The notes beneath the pieces are model-generated. The model saw only the letters and a program-made list of their open reading frames with translations. It was not told where the DNA came from and searched no databases. From a virus, in the IMG/VR virus record IMGVR_UViG_3300042260_000232, positions 1 through 64,000 of that record: a stretch of DNA of 64,000 nucleotides; one strand, given 5' to 3'. The number at the start of each line of letters is the position of its first letter. The first letter of the stretch is position 1. Position numbers and translations under genes: made by a program. Shown in pieces: positions 22,397 through 30,040 of the stretch.

Positions 22397-23509
22397 TCAC
22401 TGTTCTGGTTGGTCTAAGGCTTCAGAAACTTCTTTGACAATCTGTTTTGCGTTTTTTCCACCCCAGTTCACTTGAGACTTGAATATGTCCTGCATAGTAT
22501 ATTTTGTTTTCAAATAATTCCAAGCCTTGATATTTTCAATCATTTGTTCAACGCTTATGTTCTCTCCACCAAACTGCTTGTATGAAATGAAACTTATAAT
22601 ATGTGATGGCGGAATACGACCCTTATATCCAAAAAGTTCACTATGCTTCCACATACGTTCTGGATTCTTTTTGCCCTTTGTTGAATCTGGTTGCCCTTCT
22701 TCCTTGTCAGTAAATGGAAGATGTTTGTAGTCTGGGTTTGCTTGTGCTGCTTTTTTACCATACAAGTTATGTGCCACATCAACATCTGGCTTGATTCTGT
22801 TTTCGTCTGGAACTTTGAAATGCACAATTATTGGAATGGTTTTCATAGTCCACATTCCACCTGATGAATGCATAGCATATCTGTGAACCAACGATGATTT
22901 ATCAGCAGCAAAAAATACATAACCAGGAGTATGAACGTCACCATAGTTTCCAGCTTTTTGTGGAACAATACCTTTTGACAACATAGATGAGACTGCATCA
23001 ATACTTGTTCCATGCCATCCTTCTCTTGGAAGTTCGCCTCTAAATGTAGATGGGTCAACCTCTCTTTTATTTCCAGTATCCATTCGCACACCCATAGAAA
23101 ATGGCTGTGGGTCAATGCCAAATGTTTGCTTTATGTAAGAAGTAACTTTCTTGAATAAAGGAGAAGTTTGTGGCGACTGTCCATAGGTATGGCGACGATA
23201 TAGTAATCTTCCTTCATCCATTTTGAACGCCACTACATCAGAGCGTATGTCACCCAAATCCATCAATGCTTCTAACGACCATCCAGCCTTTAGTTCGCTG
23301 TCATCCAGACCCATCTTTTGGCGGATATCCGCCACGATTTGTTCTTTGTTTTCTTTCCAATCGGTTCTGGTAACTACCCAAATACTGTCTGCATAACCAA
23401 ACACAACTGAACCTTCTGGAAGTTCACTGCCTTGCGAAACTCGGTTCAATCGAACTCGCATTTCAAAAAGACCAACTCTGCTTTCGGTGATTATTTCATT
23501 TATTTTCAT
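22397..23509 (-). CDS. Alt-like predicted ADP-ribosyltransferase-fold protein with capsid-targeting N-terminus
   Basis: 370 aa. MKINEIITES carries an (I/L)xE packaging-type cleavage site (I-T-E|S). An N-terminal domain follows (GYADSIWVVTRTDW...), then the ART-like core: WHGTSIDAVSSMLSKGI with H166 and YVFFAADKSSLVHRYA, ending with WKHSELFGYKGRIPPSHI. Its full layout is shared with the protein at 23759-24802, so the two are paralogues. H-G-T is also found in KptA-type phosphotransferases. Injection and host-protein modification are inferred from T4 Alt. Confidence 0.6.
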   Translation of the reverse strand: MKINEIITESRVGLFEMRVRLNRVSQGSELPEGSVVFGYADSIWVVTRTDWKENKEQIVADIRQKMGLDDSELKAGWSLEALMDLGDIRSDVVAFKMDEGRLLYRRHTYGQSPQTSPLFKKVTSYIKQTFGIDPQPFSMGVRMDTGNKREVDPSTFRGELPREGWHGTSIDAVSSMLSKGIVPQKAGNYGDVHTPGYVFFAADKSSLVHRYAMHSSGGMWTMKTIPIIVHFKVPDENRIKPDVDVAHNLYGKKAAQANPDYKHLPFTDKEEGQPDSTKGKKNPERMWKHSELFGYKGRIPPSHIISFISYKQFGGENISVEQMIENIKAWNYLKTKYTMQDIFKSQVNWGGKNAKQIVKEVSEALDQPEQ

Positions 23510-23519
23510 TAGAACTTCC

Positions 23520-23762
23520 TTATTGAACCCTGTAAGTGGTGTGATAGTCTCTTATGTCGGAATGCCAAAACTTTCCTTTTGACATCGCACTTATCCATTC
23601 TATGAATAATGGTTTGCCAACATCTGACACTACATATCTACGACCACTGTGTAATGTCATAACAACGTCACCAGAGCCATCCTTTGCCAAACTCAAGTCA
23701 TCTATCCAACTTGAGAATACGGCTTCTTCATCCAGCATACGTTCTATTTCATTTATTTTCAT
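23520..23762 (-). CDS. KTSC-like small protein with capsid-targeting-type N-terminus
   Basis: 80 aa. MKINEIERMLDE resembles the N-termini of its neighbours, with L-D-E as a possible cleavage site. The rest, DVVMTLHSGRRYVVSDVGKP then FIEWISAMSKGKFWHSDIRD and Y-x-x-x-YRV, follows the KTSC pattern (fxsG..Y.y..V...l...l.A.S.G.fFn..Ir..Y). KTSC function is unknown. It is joined to the ART-like gene upstream by ATGA. Confidence 0.65.
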   Translation of the reverse strand: MKINEIERMLDEEAVFSSWIDDLSLAKDGSGDVVMTLHSGRRYVVSDVGKPLFIEWISAMSKGKFWHSDIRDYHTTYRVQ

Positions 23763-24802
23763 AGGTCTTCTTCATCTTCTTCTGGTTCAAAATCAGCGAT
23801 AATATCATCCGCACTATAATGCAACCAGTTGTCATCTATATAATCTTGAACATCACCAAAATTGTCAGCAACATAAACATACGCCTTCATGTAATCATTC
23901 ATTTCTTCTCGGCTGCGCTCCACATATCCATCTTCTTCTGGATAATCACTCGGTGCCATAGAAGTGGTATAGAACTCAACAAACATGGATGGTGGTATTC
24001 TGCCTTTATATCCAAAGATTCCCATATCTTTCCATAGATTCTCTGGGCGCTTGTGATGCTTCGTTATGCTATTATCTCTCGCTGGCATCGTTGCTGAATT
24101 TTGGTATTCTTTTGGCGCGTGTGGACTCCAAGACCCATACAACTCAGATGCAACATCATAGTCCGCAAATATTCTTGATTGGTCTGGTATTTTGAACTTT
24201 ATGATTACAGGAATATCTGTGTCTCTTGTTGCTGTTCTATTCGCATGAAAACGGGGGACGCTATCGCTTACGGCAAAAAATATCGCACCCTTCGTATGAA
24301 TATTCCCCCAGTTTCCCATATTCTGTGCCGCAAGTCCAGTCTTCAAAATACCACGTAGTCTACGAAGGCTGGTTCCATGGTATCCGTATTCTGGAAGTTT
24401 TCCTTTTATTTCTTTTGGAGAATAAGATGAATCAACGTCACCAGATAGCGATGCGTATTCTACATTTTCTATACCAAGCTGTTTTACAACTTTCTGAATT
24501 AGTTTTGAAGTGACTGGATGCTGTTTAGTATCTGAACCTTCAATGGTAAGTGTATTGTCTATATCATTATATGAGCCAACCACCATGTCTGGTCTTTCAT
24601 CGGAAATGCTTGACGCATATGTTGGCATGGGGCCAGCTATCTTTTCTATATTGTCTTGAATGGCATTTTCGTTATGGTCATATTCGTCTTGGTCAAAAAT
24701 CCATATACTATCCTTGAACGCAACAAGCATATCACCACGTTCTGTCTGGTGACGAACAATCATTTCTGACAACATTGTTTCAGTTATTTCACTAAATCTC
24801 AT
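23759..24802 (-). CDS. Alt-like predicted ADP-ribosyltransferase-fold protein, paralogue
   Basis: 347 aa. MRFSEITETMLSE supplies an (I/L)xE site. The N-terminal domain (FKDSIWIFDQDEYDHNE) matches that of the protein at 22397-23509. The ART-like core follows: YGYHGTSLRRLRGILKTGLA with H142, then AIFFAVSDSVPRFHANR and FGYKGRIPPSMF. The acidic tail ends EPEEDEEDL. Late promoter at 24824-24831. It is probably co-packaged with its paralogue. Enzyme activity is predicted from motif only. Confidence 0.6.
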   Translation of the reverse strand: MRFSEITETMLSEMIVRHQTERGDMLVAFKDSIWIFDQDEYDHNENAIQDNIEKIAGPMPTYASSISDERPDMVVGSYNDIDNTLTIEGSDTKQHPVTSKLIQKVVKQLGIENVEYASLSGDVDSSYSPKEIKGKLPEYGYHGTSLRRLRGILKTGLAAQNMGNWGNIHTKGAIFFAVSDSVPRFHANRTATRDTDIPVIIKFKIPDQSRIFADYDVASELYGSWSPHAPKEYQNSATMPARDNSITKHHKRPENLWKDMGIFGYKGRIPPSMFVEFYTTSMAPSDYPEEDGYVERSREEMNDYMKAYVYVADNFGDVQDYIDDNWLHYSADDIIADFEPEEDEEDL

Positions 24803-24823
24803 GAAGTTTCTCCATATTTAGTG

Positions 24824-24864
24824 TATTTATCAAAAACAAAAGGGTGGCCGAAGCCACCCTTTAT
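24824..24864 (-). terminator. Terminator fused to a late promoter
   Basis: Minus strand: AAAGGGTGGC-TTCG-GCCACCCTTTTG, then TTTTTGATAAATACAC. It ends alternative-oxidase transcription and starts the ART-like operon (GATAAATA 24831-24824). Confidence 0.88.
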
Positions 24865-24884
24865 TTCAATCTGACGATAAAATC

Positions 24885-25484
24885 TTACTTGGTTATTAGT
24901 TCGTCTGCCATTCCGTGGTTCACATCAGCATGCCCTTGTTCGTCGGCTCTCACTGCAACTATAACGTCTCGCAACGTTGCAGTGGATTTCAGCTTATAGT
25001 AGTCTATCGCTATTTTCGGTGCTGGTATATTCTCTGTTCTGCCAGAGTCAATTTCTTCTAAGTATTGTGTGTAACTCACTACTGCTTGGTTTTCAAAGTA
25101 ACCAATCATTCGGTGTGCAGTTTTCGGAAAGAAAACATATAGAACGAAGTAGAAGTGCCAAAACACAAATTGAGCAAACAGCACAAGTAATCGTTCAAAC
25201 CAGTTTGGTTTTGCAATCTCAATGAAAATCATGAGATGCATACGCTCGTTTTCTGCTTCGTCCAATAAGGTTTTGATCCATCCACGTTCATCTGGTTTCA
25301 TCTTGCGAAGACTTCGCAAGTGTTGCCACATTCCCGCCACCATTCCAGGAACTCCCGCGACAGTTTCTAACACTACGGCTCTATGTCCATATCGTTTTGC
25401 AAAAAATGTATCTGCAAACCAACGGAAACTCATAGTCAAACCGTAAGCTATTTTATCCGAAAATCCAGTAGGAGTTGGTTCCAT
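24885..25484 (-). CDS. aox: Alternative oxidase (diiron ubiquinol oxidase)
   Basis: 199 aa. The four-helix diiron site is complete: VVLETVAGVPGMVAG with E40, DEAENERMHLM with E80 and H83, QYLEEID with a ligand glutamate at 143/144, and VRADEQGHADVNH with E182 and H185. AOX passes electrons from ubiquinol to oxygen without proton pumping at the inner membrane. It is a bit shorter at the N-terminus than bacterial enzymes. Cyanophages encode the related PTOX. This looks like the respiratory type. Late promoter at 25546-25553. Confidence 0.93.
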   Translation of the reverse strand: MEPTPTGFSDKIAYGLTMSFRWFADTFFAKRYGHRAVVLETVAGVPGMVAGMWQHLRSLRKMKPDERGWIKTLLDEAENERMHLMIFIEIAKPNWFERLLVLFAQFVFWHFYFVLYVFFPKTAHRMIGYFENQAVVSYTQYLEEIDSGRTENIPAPKIAIDYYKLKSTATLRDVIVAVRADEQGHADVNHGMADELITK

Positions 25485-25545
25485 TTATTGGCATAAATCC
25501 TCATATTTTGATTGATGCACTCTGTGCATACTTCTATCACCTGAA

Positions 25546-25553
25546 TATTTATC
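25546..25553 (-). promoter_or_regulatory. Late promoter of the alternative oxidase gene
   Basis: GATAAATA on the minus strand between the tmRNA 3' end and aox; GAGG lies upstream of the start. Confidence 0.65.
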
Positions 25554-25589
25554 CAACGAAAGTAGTTTGAGTATATACTTCATCTAATT

Positions 25590-25921
25590 CTTTCTAAGTT
25601 GTGGTGTGAGTGTCACCGTTTCTGTTTCGAGGTAGGTGACCCACCCAAGTAGATTAGGCAGCTAGTGCGTAAGCTACAGGAGCAAAGTTTTCGTTTGCAT
25701 TTAGTTTTTTGGCTGAATAACGTAGGCCAACACGGTAATCTCCACTTGCTTTCAACACCTGTCGATCCTATTTCGAGCCCATCAAAGATACACTCAGTTC
25801 CTCTTGCACGGTGTGGAACCAACCCAGAATTGATCAGATTCCTGTAGGAATGTATCTGTGGTGGACCCGCTGGGTACTGCCCCCAGGTCCAGAATGTCTA
25901 TCGTCTGCTTCAACGATTACA
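25590..25921 (-). ncRNA. ssrA: Circularly permuted (two-piece) tmRNA
   Basis: Order on the minus strand: the acceptor piece (T-arm region CCTGGGGGCAGTACCCAGC, then CGGGTCC-ACCA ending at 25859), a 78-base intervening segment, then the coding piece beginning GGGCTCG at 25780. The two ends pair into a 7-bp acceptor stem with a G3-U70 wobble, the alanyl-tRNA identity element. The tag frame GCA...TAA (25698-25654) encodes ANENFAPVAYALAA. A pseudoknot-like GGTGGGTCACC ... GGTGACACTCAC follows. Exact processed ends are estimated. Permuted genes are typical of alphaproteobacteria. Confidence 0.95.
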
Positions 25922-25927
25922 ATACTA

Positions 25928-25956
25928 TTTATACACGATTCGTCTTGGAATGTCAA
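25928..25956 (-). promoter_or_regulatory. tmRNA promoter: CGAATC early type plus late TATAAATA
   Basis: TTGACA (25956-25951), 17-base spacer containing CGAATCGT, TATAAA (25933-25928), which is part of TATAAATA. It can therefore be read early and late. Confidence 0.8.
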
Positions 25957-25965
25957 TAGGCAAAG

Positions 25966-25973
25966 CATAAATA
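25966..25973 (+). promoter_or_regulatory. Late promoter CATAAATA
   Basis: Plus-strand late motif 24 bases before the ATG at 25997, divergent from the tmRNA promoter. Confidence 0.6.
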
Positions 25974-25996
25974 GTTGTATAAACAACGAGGATAAA

Positions 25997-26584
25997 ATGT
26001 CACATTATACTCAACTCACTAACCTACCTATATACACAAACTTACTTGAAGAGCTAAACAAACTTTTGGCATCAAACACCATAAGTTGGGCAGACTCGAA
26101 TCAAATATGTTTGAACAGCATTATCGGGCATGAAACAAACTACAAAAAGGGAACGGGAAGTCTCAGCTTAGATTGGGACAATGCCATTGAAACCATAGAT
26201 GAATATGGACACGAAAAAATAATAGTTCCTCCGTATGACGTTCCATTGAAAGAAGGCGATTTCAACGTGTTGTGTAAGCAATTTGAAAGCACCGTATTTG
26301 AAGATGTATACAAAGAACTAACCAAACATTACCACGTTGGAAGAGTTCGTATCATGAAAAGCAAATCAAAAACTTGCTTGACTTGGCACGTTGACTCGAC
26401 CCCCCGTATTCACTTTCCAATCAAAACTCAAGAGGGTTGTTTTATGATTATTGAGGACGAAGTAAAACACTTGCCTCAACAAACTTGGTGGCATACAAAT
26501 ACTATTCTTCATCATACAGCCTTCAATGGCAGTAAGGAAGACCGCATACATTTGGTAGCAGTGATTTTGGATGATAATACATAA
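25997..26584 (+). CDS. Aspartyl/asparaginyl beta-hydroxylase-like oxygenase
   Basis: 195 aa from ATG 25997 (GAGG upstream). The C-terminal cupin core has TWHVDSTPRIHFPI (H-x-D iron site and substrate arginine), then WWHTNTILHHTAFNGSKEDR with the second histidine and R-x-HL, as in the Asp_Arg_Hydrox family of Fe(II)/2-oxoglutarate enzymes. Phage members of this family are common and their substrates unknown. It overlaps the next gene by 14 bases. Enzyme class fairly sure, substrate not. Confidence 0.75.
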   Translation: MSHYTQLTNLPIYTNLLEELNKLLASNTISWADSNQICLNSIIGHETNYKKGTGSLSLDWDNAIETIDEYGHEKIIVPPYDVPLKEGDFNVLCKQFESTVFEDVYKELTKHYHVGRVRIMKSKSKTCLTWHVDSTPRIHFPIKTQEGCFMIIEDEVKHLPQQTWWHTNTILHHTAFNGSKEDRIHLVAVILDDNT

Positions 26585-27107
26585 ACTATCTTTAGAAGAC
26601 AAGTCAGTAGTGGAAGGCTTCTGTAAAGAATGCGAGGCACTGGGTTGGGTAAATAATAGCTCTTTGAAGGCAATGAAATTTGAACGGACTATAAATGAAG
26701 GTGGCGGATTTTTTGGAATCACTGTCAACGACAAACTGGTGTCGGTTGCTGGATATCAATATCTTCCACAGATTTCAGAAAACGCTTGGAGAATATTTTT
26801 TCGCAGTGCCACCCTTCCAAAGTCAGGAACAAACAAAGGTCTGCATCGTGGGACTGGTGCAAGAGGAAAGCTATATATAAATTCCTTCATCACTGAACTT
26901 CCAACCAAAGACTTATATGTGACAACAAATGTAGAAAATCCAGTTTATGGAGAAATCACACGGTATGATAGGTCACTCAAAATAGAATCTAAAATAAATG
27001 ATTCCTACATAGAATATATAAAAGAAGTTATATTATACGATACCCCACAGACATTGTGGAAATTGAATGTAGAAAAGTTTTTAGAAAGCACAAAAAATGA
27101 TAACTGA
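26571..27107 (+). CDS. GNAT-like acyltransferase-type protein (tentative)
   Basis: 178 aa. GGGFFGITVNDKLVSVAGYQ and the downstream basic HRGTGARGKLYIN have the strand-turn-strand and GxGxxGK/R-like loop expected in a GNAT domain, here degenerate (TGARG). It ends with a helical tail. The position between two oxygenase-type genes, with short overlaps, suggests one modification module. Assignment is weak. Confidence 0.5.
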   Translation: MIIHKLSLEDKSVVEGFCKECEALGWVNNSSLKAMKFERTINEGGGFFGITVNDKLVSVAGYQYLPQISENAWRIFFRSATLPKSGTNKGLHRGTGARGKLYINSFITELPTKDLYVTTNVENPVYGEITRYDRSLKIESKINDSYIEYIKEVILYDTPQTLWKLNVEKFLESTKNDN

Positions 27108-27729
27108 AGCACACATCAAAGAACTAAAACATATAACTTATGACCGTGAAGAACTTGAACGATTTTATCACAGCATAAAACACAAGGCTGTGAACTATAT
27201 AGAACGTCACACGGATTATATTGAAGATGATGCGGAAGATAGCCCATACTTTAGATGTATATGCCCAAAATGCCTTCCATCTGGAAAGCATCAACATTCT
27301 GGGGACCAACACAAGTTCATTCGTCATCTGGAAAGATATGACAATCCAGAAGTAAACAGACTCACAAAAGAATTGGAATATATTACAAAAACAACTGGAC
27401 CAAACTTTCCAGTTCTTTGGATATACGGACCAAACTTTGAACTTCCACCACACAAAGATTTCGCAAGAACATGCAGCATTATGGTCCCAATACTTCCAGC
27501 GGAAGGCGGCGCAACTGTTCACTTATATAAAGATGATTTGCCAGTAGTGAATAAGGGCAACTTTACAACTGTAGAACACAATGAAGATTATTTGTTGGGA
27601 ACTCACTCTTATAGCACTCAGCACCCAACCGTGCTAAACGCCAACAAGGTAATTCATGGTGTTCGAAACGCAAACACCACAAGAGTGTTTATAAACTTTA
27701 GTGGATATTGTAATTGGGGTGATATTTAA
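27097..27729 (+). CDS. 2-oxoglutarate/Fe(II)-dependent oxygenase-like protein
   Basis: 210 aa. After a charged helical N-terminus with a C-x-C-x2-C group (FRCICPKC), the core shows FELPPHKDFARTCSIMVPIL (H-x-D) and VLNANKVIHGVRNANTTRVF (second H, then R), the facial-triad layout of 2OG oxygenases. The substrate is unknown. It ends one base before the convergent CoA ligase gene. Confidence 0.7.
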   Translation: MITEAHIKELKHITYDREELERFYHSIKHKAVNYIERHTDYIEDDAEDSPYFRCICPKCLPSGKHQHSGDQHKFIRHLERYDNPEVNRLTKELEYITKTTGPNFPVLWIYGPNFELPPHKDFARTCSIMVPILPAEGGATVHLYKDDLPVVNKGNFTTVEHNEDYLLGTHSYSTQHPTVLNANKVIHGVRNANTTRVFINFSGYCNWGDI

Positions 27730-29148
27730 TCACCCCTCACTCACTTCTTCATTTGGTGGAGAAAATGCATCTGCCACTCGGAGTTGAAATCGTTTTATTT
27801 TTCCAGTCGCAGTTTTTGGTAGACTCGAAACAAGTTCTATCCAATTCGGATAGTGATTTGGTGGCAACTCATCAATGCATAGTTTTTTTAGTTCATTGCG
27901 AAACTTTATTGGGTCATCGCATGGCGACTTGGTGACAACATACGCTTTTGGTTTTATCAGTCCATTGGCGTCTGAACTTTGAACCACCCCGACTTCAAGA
28001 ACATTTGAATGTTCCATGATTTTACTTTCAATTTTTGTTGGAGACACCCAAAGTCCACCAATTTTGAGCATGTCATTTGCTCGTCCCTGATAGTAATACT
28101 TTGGACCATTCTTTATAAACATATCGCCAGTGCTATTCCACTCATTGTCGCCGCTGATGCTTTCTCCTTTTATGTAAAGATATCCAACTTCACCATCTGG
28201 AACCTCATTTCCTTGAACATCAAGTATTCGTGCCTGATACCCAGGAACCAATCTTCCACTGCATCCAGCTTCGTTGTCTTCAACACGATTAGAAATGAAG
28301 ATGTGTAGAGCCTCAGTCGTCCCGATGCCATCAAGTATTTTCGCACCAGTCGTTTTGTTCCAATCATTGAATATTTTGGCAGATAATGGTTCCCCTGCAC
28401 TAATACACAAACGGACTGAACTAAGGTCACGAGAAGACGTTGATAGAGATTTCAACATATGTGCATATAAAGTTGGAACTCCGAAATATAGCGATGGCTT
28501 ATACTTCTCAATTGTTTCCAGTGCGGTTTTCGCAGTAGATGACTCTGATACCAGAACTGTTGATGCACCCACAAACAATGGAAATGTCATGCTGTTGCCA
28601 AATCCATAAGCAAAGAATAGTTTTGCAGAACTGTAGCAAACATCATATGCGGTCATATTCAATGTTTTTTTGGCATAATTGATTGCTGTTCGTGCCATGT
28701 CCCGATGCTTATGCGGAATGGCAGTTATATAACCAGTTGTCCCACTTGAAAACAAGTAGAAACACAGGTCTGTATCTTCTGCATGAGCCATATCACACTC
28801 GTCGGTTGATGTTGCAGCGGCATCAAACTCTGCAATGTTTTCATCAGTGAAAACATGTTTGTATTTTTTTTCGCTCTTGATTTTTTGGTATTCATCGTCT
28901 GTTAGCATAGTGCTTAGAAGTGAAGGGATAATACCAACCTTGACTGCCCCCCAAAACAAATAGAAATATTCTGGGCGGTCATTCATAATAACAAGGATTT
29001 CGTCTCCCTTATTATATTTTGATGAAAGCAGATTCGCATAACGATTCACGTTGTCATACAGAGAATCATATGTAATCTTTTCATCTTCGTAATAAATTGC
29101 AATAGTCGGCGCTTTGCGTATGAAATACTGTGTTGCGTTCTTGTTCAT
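27730..29148 (-). CDS. Benzoate-CoA-ligase-like acyl-CoA synthetase
   Basis: 472 aa from ATG 29148 (an in-frame GTG at 29157 is possible). ANL-superfamily motifs: FYLFSSGTTGYITAIPH (A3), SSAKLFFAYGFGNSMTFPLF and GIGTTEALHIFISNR (A5) typical of benzoate-CoA ligases, STGDMF, GRANDMLKIGGLWVSP, and PKTATGKIKR with the catalytic lysine. It activates a carboxylate, probably aromatic, as acyl-AMP then acyl-CoA. Last gene of a seven-gene operon. Convergent with the oxygenase gene. Very unusual in a phage. Confidence 0.9.
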   Translation of the reverse strand: MNKNATQYFIRKAPTIAIYYEDEKITYDSLYDNVNRYANLLSSKYNKGDEILVIMNDRPEYFYLFWGAVKVGIIPSLLSTMLTDDEYQKIKSEKKYKHVFTDENIAEFDAAATSTDECDMAHAEDTDLCFYLFSSGTTGYITAIPHKHRDMARTAINYAKKTLNMTAYDVCYSSAKLFFAYGFGNSMTFPLFVGASTVLVSESSTAKTALETIEKYKPSLYFGVPTLYAHMLKSLSTSSRDLSSVRLCISAGEPLSAKIFNDWNKTTGAKILDGIGTTEALHIFISNRVEDNEAGCSGRLVPGYQARILDVQGNEVPDGEVGYLYIKGESISGDNEWNSTGDMFIKNGPKYYYQGRANDMLKIGGLWVSPTKIESKIMEHSNVLEVGVVQSSDANGLIKPKAYVVTKSPCDDPIKFRNELKKLCIDELPPNHYPNWIELVSSLPKTATGKIKRFQLRVADAFSPPNEEVSEG

Positions 29149-29149
29149 C

Positions 29150-30040
29150 TTATTCACTTCCCTCTAACCATTTTTTGCATTCTTTTGTAAGTTCATTGTT
29201 TGATACTATTTCGTATTCCGAAAGCTGTTTCTCAGATAAAACTGACTTCCATTGATTTGATGTTCCGCTATTAAAAAAAGAATGATTTCCATCTTTATAG
29301 GTTTTAGAACTATTTGGCAATAGGATATCCGAATTTGATTTCATGTATGAAAAACTTACTAATTCAGAGATACGTTTAGCAGCTTCCATGTCTATGTATA
29401 TATTCAAAAACTGGGATATTTTTTTAATTTCATCTATTGGCGTTACCAACAAATCGTTATAGTGGACTAACAATATATTTGGATGTGTTGATATATCCCA
29501 CCAAGTTTGAACATTTCTAAGATTTGACCAGTGCGGATATCCTTCATTCTCCCAAGGAAACCATCCTCTGTTTATCCACATATCCCAAAAATCAGAAACA
29601 TGTGTTGGGCATACTGGTAATTCATTTCCTACACGACCTGGCGTATTGTTTACTAACTCATAAAACTCAGGAGTGTAGTTTTTATATTGGTTCCATAGAG
29701 ACACAAACACATCCCTTGGATCACGCCCAACAATAATGTATTTGCTGTTACCTCGTATTTTCAAGCCATCTGCTGGTAAGTGCGTCTTGAAGCATCTGCG
29801 GTGTTGCTGTGACTCCACAATCTCTTTGAGTTCATTTATAGGTTTGATTCTGTTTTCTATCCAAGGAGAAAAAGTGTTGATGTTTCTTGACTGAAAGTCT
29901 AAGAATATAAGATGCAAGACAATATTTTGCATCCACGTGGTTCCACTCTTATAAGGAGTTGAAACAATTACATCCCCATCGCGTTCTGCAATGTGGTTCC
30001 AACGTGTGCTATCAAGAATAAAGTTCTGATATACCTTCAT
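29150..30040 (-). CDS. PAPS-dependent sulfotransferase
   Basis: 296 aa. The 5'-phosphosulfate loop VSTPYKSGTTWMQNI, CFKTHLPADG, the 3'-phosphate motif YIIVGRDPRDVFVSLWN and the C-terminal FFNSGTSNQWKSVLS (the FRKG..GDWK-like cofactor loop) match cytosolic-type sulfotransferases (Sulfotransfer_1). It transfers sulfate from PAPS to a hydroxyl or amine. It overlaps the PLP-enzyme gene by 29 bases in another frame. Its product is probably a sulfated step of the operon's pathway. Confidence 0.9.
   Translation of the reverse strand: MKVYQNFILDSTRWNHIAERDGDVIVSTPYKSGTTWMQNIVLHLIFLDFQSRNINTFSPWIENRIKPINELKEIVESQQHRRCFKTHLPADGLKIRGNSKYIIVGRDPRDVFVSLWNQYKNYTPEFYELVNNTPGRVGNELPVCPTHVSDFWDMWINRGWFPWENEGYPHWSNLRNVQTWWDISTHPNILLVHYNDLLVTPIDEIKKISQFLNIYIDMEAAKRISELVSFSYMKSNSDILLPNSSKTYKDGNHSFFNSGTSNQWKSVLSEKQLSEYEIVSNNELTKECKKWLEGSE

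Noticed and set aside
25513-25529. Hairpin ATGCAC-TCT-GTGCAT as tmRNA terminator
   Set aside because: A 6-bp stem with no T-run on the minus strand. It may be a processing or incidental structure, so it was not annotated as a terminator.
25613-25822. 69-codon minus-strand frame inside the tmRNA
   Set aside because: The sequence is explained as structural RNA with a 14-codon tag frame; no ribosome site.
25811-25996. Extension of the hydroxylase-like gene back to 25811
   Set aside because: The extra 62 codons run through the tmRNA acceptor piece and both divergent promoters. ATG 25997 has GAGG upstream and is the likely start.
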